Shown here: piece by piece, positions 5,871 through 6,963 of the stretch
Layout: every line of letters begins with the position of its first letter
Numbering within the stretch: the first letter of the stretch is position 1
NCBI GenBank assembly: GCA_002320035.1
Contig: DCJL01000015.1
Coordinates: 13,296-20,258, forward strand
DNA: 6,963 nt
Direction of reading: 5' to 3'
Source of the DNA: Clostridiales bacterium UBA1701
Lineage (GTDB): Bacteria; Bacillota; Clostridia; Oscillospirales; Oscillospiraceae
Position numbers and translations under genes: made by a program
The notes under the pieces: generated by a model
The model's database searches: none
What the model was told of the DNA's origin: nothing
What the model saw: only the letters and a program-made list of their open reading frames with translations

Positions 5871-6803
5871 ATGGCAATCGTTGTGGTTGGCAATGTATTT
5901 GTGGACATCAAGGGCTTCCCGGACGGCGCCTATATACCCACCGGCAGCAACGCGGGCCGGGTGGAGCTGGTTCACGGCGGCGTAGGCCGGAATGTGGCGG
6001 AGGATATCGCCAATCTGGAGCTTCGCCCCCGTTTTGTCAGCATGGTGGATGACAGCCCGGAGGGGGAGGATGTGCTCCGCAAGCTGAGAAATCATAAGGT
6101 GGACACCCGTTATGTGGTTTCCGTGCCGGACGGCATGGGCATGTGGCTGGCCATCTTTGACAATTCCGGGGATCTGGCCGGCTCCATCTCCAAGCGGCCA
6201 AAAATGGAGGCCATGGTAAAGCTTCTTGATGAAAAAGGGGACGAGATCTTTGCCGGGGCGGACAGCATTGTGCTGGAAATGGATCTGGACAAGGAGATCA
6301 TCAAGCGGGTATTTCACTACGCGGAGAAATACAAACTCCGGGTCTACGCGGTAGTGGCCAACATGAGCATAGCCTCTCAGCGGCGGGATTTCTTCCAGTC
6401 TATCGATTGCTTTGTGTGCAACGCGCTGGAAGCGGGTATCCTCTTTGTGGCGGATTTTGAACATATGGGCCCGGATGAGCTGTGCCTTGCGCTTTCAAGA
6501 CGGGTGGTATCTGCCCGCATTCCCTCCATGGTGGTCACAATGGGGAGCCGTGGCGCGGTATATGCGGATATGAACGGAGGCCGGGGCTTCTGCCCGGCAA
6601 AGAACGTCAGCGTACGGGACACCACCGGCGCCGGGGACGCTTTCTGCGCGGGCGTTGCTGTTGGCCTTACCTATGGCAAGAGCATGGCCCAGGCTGTGGA
6701 AATTGGCACCAGGCTCGCCGCTTCGGTTATAACCGTGTCCGAAAATGTGTGCCCCCGCTTCCTGCCCCAGGAACTGGGCCTGGATATACCAATCCGGGAC
6801 TGA
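5871..6803 (+). CDS. PfkB-family kinase, pseudouridine kinase-like
   Basis: This 310-residue cytosolic kinase of the PfkB/ribokinase family should phosphorylate a sugar or nucleoside with ATP. It starts VVVGNVFVDIKGFP (4-17) and has SNAGRVELVHGGVGRNVAEDIANL (26-49), closely recalling PsuK, which converts pseudouridine to its 5'-phosphate. CNALEAGIL (183-191) supplies the conserved N..E metal-site pair, VVTMGSRGAVY (221-231) is the usual strand, and DTTGAGDAFCAG (250-261) is the anion-hole/ATP motif with catalytic Asp256. At 161-170 VVANMSIASQ replaces the usual Asp-Pro seen in PsuK (VDPVS), so the substrate may differ. No psuG glycosidase is in the window. The ATG is preceded by GAGAGG (5858-5863) at 7 bases and GGAGG further back. 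It lies 24 bases after the MATE stop, suggesting one transcript. Confidence 0.88.
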   Translation: MAIVVVGNVFVDIKGFPDGAYIPTGSNAGRVELVHGGVGRNVAEDIANLELRPRFVSMVDDSPEGEDVLRKLRNHKVDTRYVVSVPDGMGMWLAIFDNSGDLAGSISKRPKMEAMVKLLDEKGDEIFAGADSIVLEMDLDKEIIKRVFHYAEKYKLRVYAVVANMSIASQRRDFFQSIDCFVCNALEAGILFVADFEHMGPDELCLALSRRVVSARIPSMVVTMGSRGAVYADMNGGRGFCPAKNVSVRDTTGAGDAFCAGVAVGLTYGKSMAQAVEIGTRLAASVITVSENVCPRFLPQELGLDIPIRD

Positions 6804-6809
6804 AATGAA

Positions 6810-6840
6810 AAACCGGCTGCGCTTCAGGCACAGCCGGTTT
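6810..6840 (+). terminator. Hairpin after the PfkB gene
   Basis: AAACCGGCTG (6810-6819) pairs perfectly with CAGCCGGTTT (6831-6840), 10 bp around an 11-base loop, starting six bases after the PfkB stop codon. Only three T end the right arm, so it is a weak terminator alone, backed up by the next hairpin. Confidence 0.6.
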
Positions 6841-6841
6841 C

Positions 6842-6882
6842 AGCTTGTCAAAAAAGTCCGTGTCGGACTTTTTTGACAAGCT
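6842..6882. terminator. Perfect bidirectional terminator hairpin
   Basis: A perfect 19-bp inverted repeat (left arm 6842-6860, right arm 6864-6882) surrounds a TGT loop. Its core is six A, GTCCG, TGT, CGGAC, six T, so each strand reads as a G+C stem followed by six T. It would end MATE-PfkB transcription on the plus strand and any transcript entering from the right on the minus strand. Confidence 0.8.
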
Positions 6883-6884
6883 TT

Positions 6885-6957
6885 CCGCCGGGTATTTTGA
6901 CGCTGTCAAAATGCCGCTTTGCTCAAAAGGCTTGAAAAACAAGCCTTTTGACGGCGG
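6885..6957. repeat. Nested inverted repeats forming a possible three-way junction
   Basis: Outer CCGCCG (6885-6890) can pair with CGGCGG (6952-6957). Between them lie two hairpins: 6891-6915 (about 11 bp including one G-T pair, GCT loop) directly after the outer left arm, and 6923-6951 (12 perfect bp, AAAAA loop) directly before the outer right arm, with only seven bases between the two. The word TTTTGAC or its complement GTCAAAA recurs in three successive hairpins here. The identity is unknown: a repeated intergenic palindromic element, a terminator cluster and a small structured RNA are all possible. Confidence 0.55.
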
Positions 6958-6963
6958 CTTATC

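Noticed and set aside
5466..6464. 332-residue minus-strand open frame
   Set aside because: It runs antisense across the MATE and PfkB genes, both clearly real. It has no recognisable domain and is explained by G+C-rich codon bias.
6727..6942. 71-residue minus-strand open frame at the right end
   Set aside because: Most of it translates the palindromes, it ends over the PfkB gene, and it has no ribosome binding site or domain.
1..6963. CRISPR array, tRNA, rRNA, riboswitch, insertion sequence or phage genes
   Set aside because: I saw no regularly spaced repeats, tRNA-like cloverleaf, transposase or integrase motifs. No intergenic gap exceeds 160 bases, and those gaps are filled by promoters and hairpins.

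Overview
The window looks like an ordinary chromosomal stretch from an endospore-forming Firmicute of class Clostridia, most likely an Oscillospiraceae/Ruminococcaceae-type gut anaerobe. The reasons are a recognisable SpoIIID sporulation regulator, G+C-rich coding sequence (roughly 55-60% by eye) with strong purine-rich Shine-Dalgarno sites, consensus SigA-type promoters, and short intergenic gaps closed by hairpins. The family and genus are inference. No plasmid, phage or IS hallmark, CRISPR array, tRNA or rRNA was seen.

Layout. Positions 1-46 hold the tail of something upstream, ending in an intrinsic terminator. A GNAT acetyltransferase of the phosphinothricin-acetyltransferase-like group lies on the minus strand (72-644). 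It is divergent from a GT4 glycosyltransferase (782-2107), and both promoters lie in the 137-base gap. The glycosyltransferase converges on spoIIID (minus, 2134-2382), with one perfect hairpin between them that overlaps the spoIIID stop codon. spoIIID is in turn divergent from a YgjP/DUF45-type zinc metallohydrolase (2534-3247). A perfect TTGACA/TATAAT promoter then drives a stand-alone PTS EIIC-type membrane protein (3324-4430), which ends in a classic intrinsic terminator. Twelve bases after that terminator's U-tract a MATE exporter starts (4482-5846). It is followed 24 bases later by a PfkB-family kinase with a pseudouridine-kinase-like N-terminus (5871-6803), probably on the same transcript. 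The last 155 bases are filled with four consecutive inverted repeats, the last two enclosed by an outer stem.

How the genes relate. They do not form one pathway. The only convincing co-transcribed pair is MATE-PfkB. The rest are single-gene units with their own promoters and hairpins. Themes are envelope and transport (glycosyltransferase, EIIC, MATE), sporulation control (SpoIIID), and small-molecule modification (GNAT, kinase).

I see no strong case for a new multi-gene system. The points most worth a second look are the structured palindrome cluster at 6808-6957, the terminator abutting the MATE ribosome binding site, the hairpin inside the first codons of the EIIC gene, and the orphan status of the EIIC and PsuK-like proteins. 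For four genes the longest open frame begins too early. The correct starts, chosen from promoters, terminators, Shine-Dalgarno sites and family alignment, are given in the entries.
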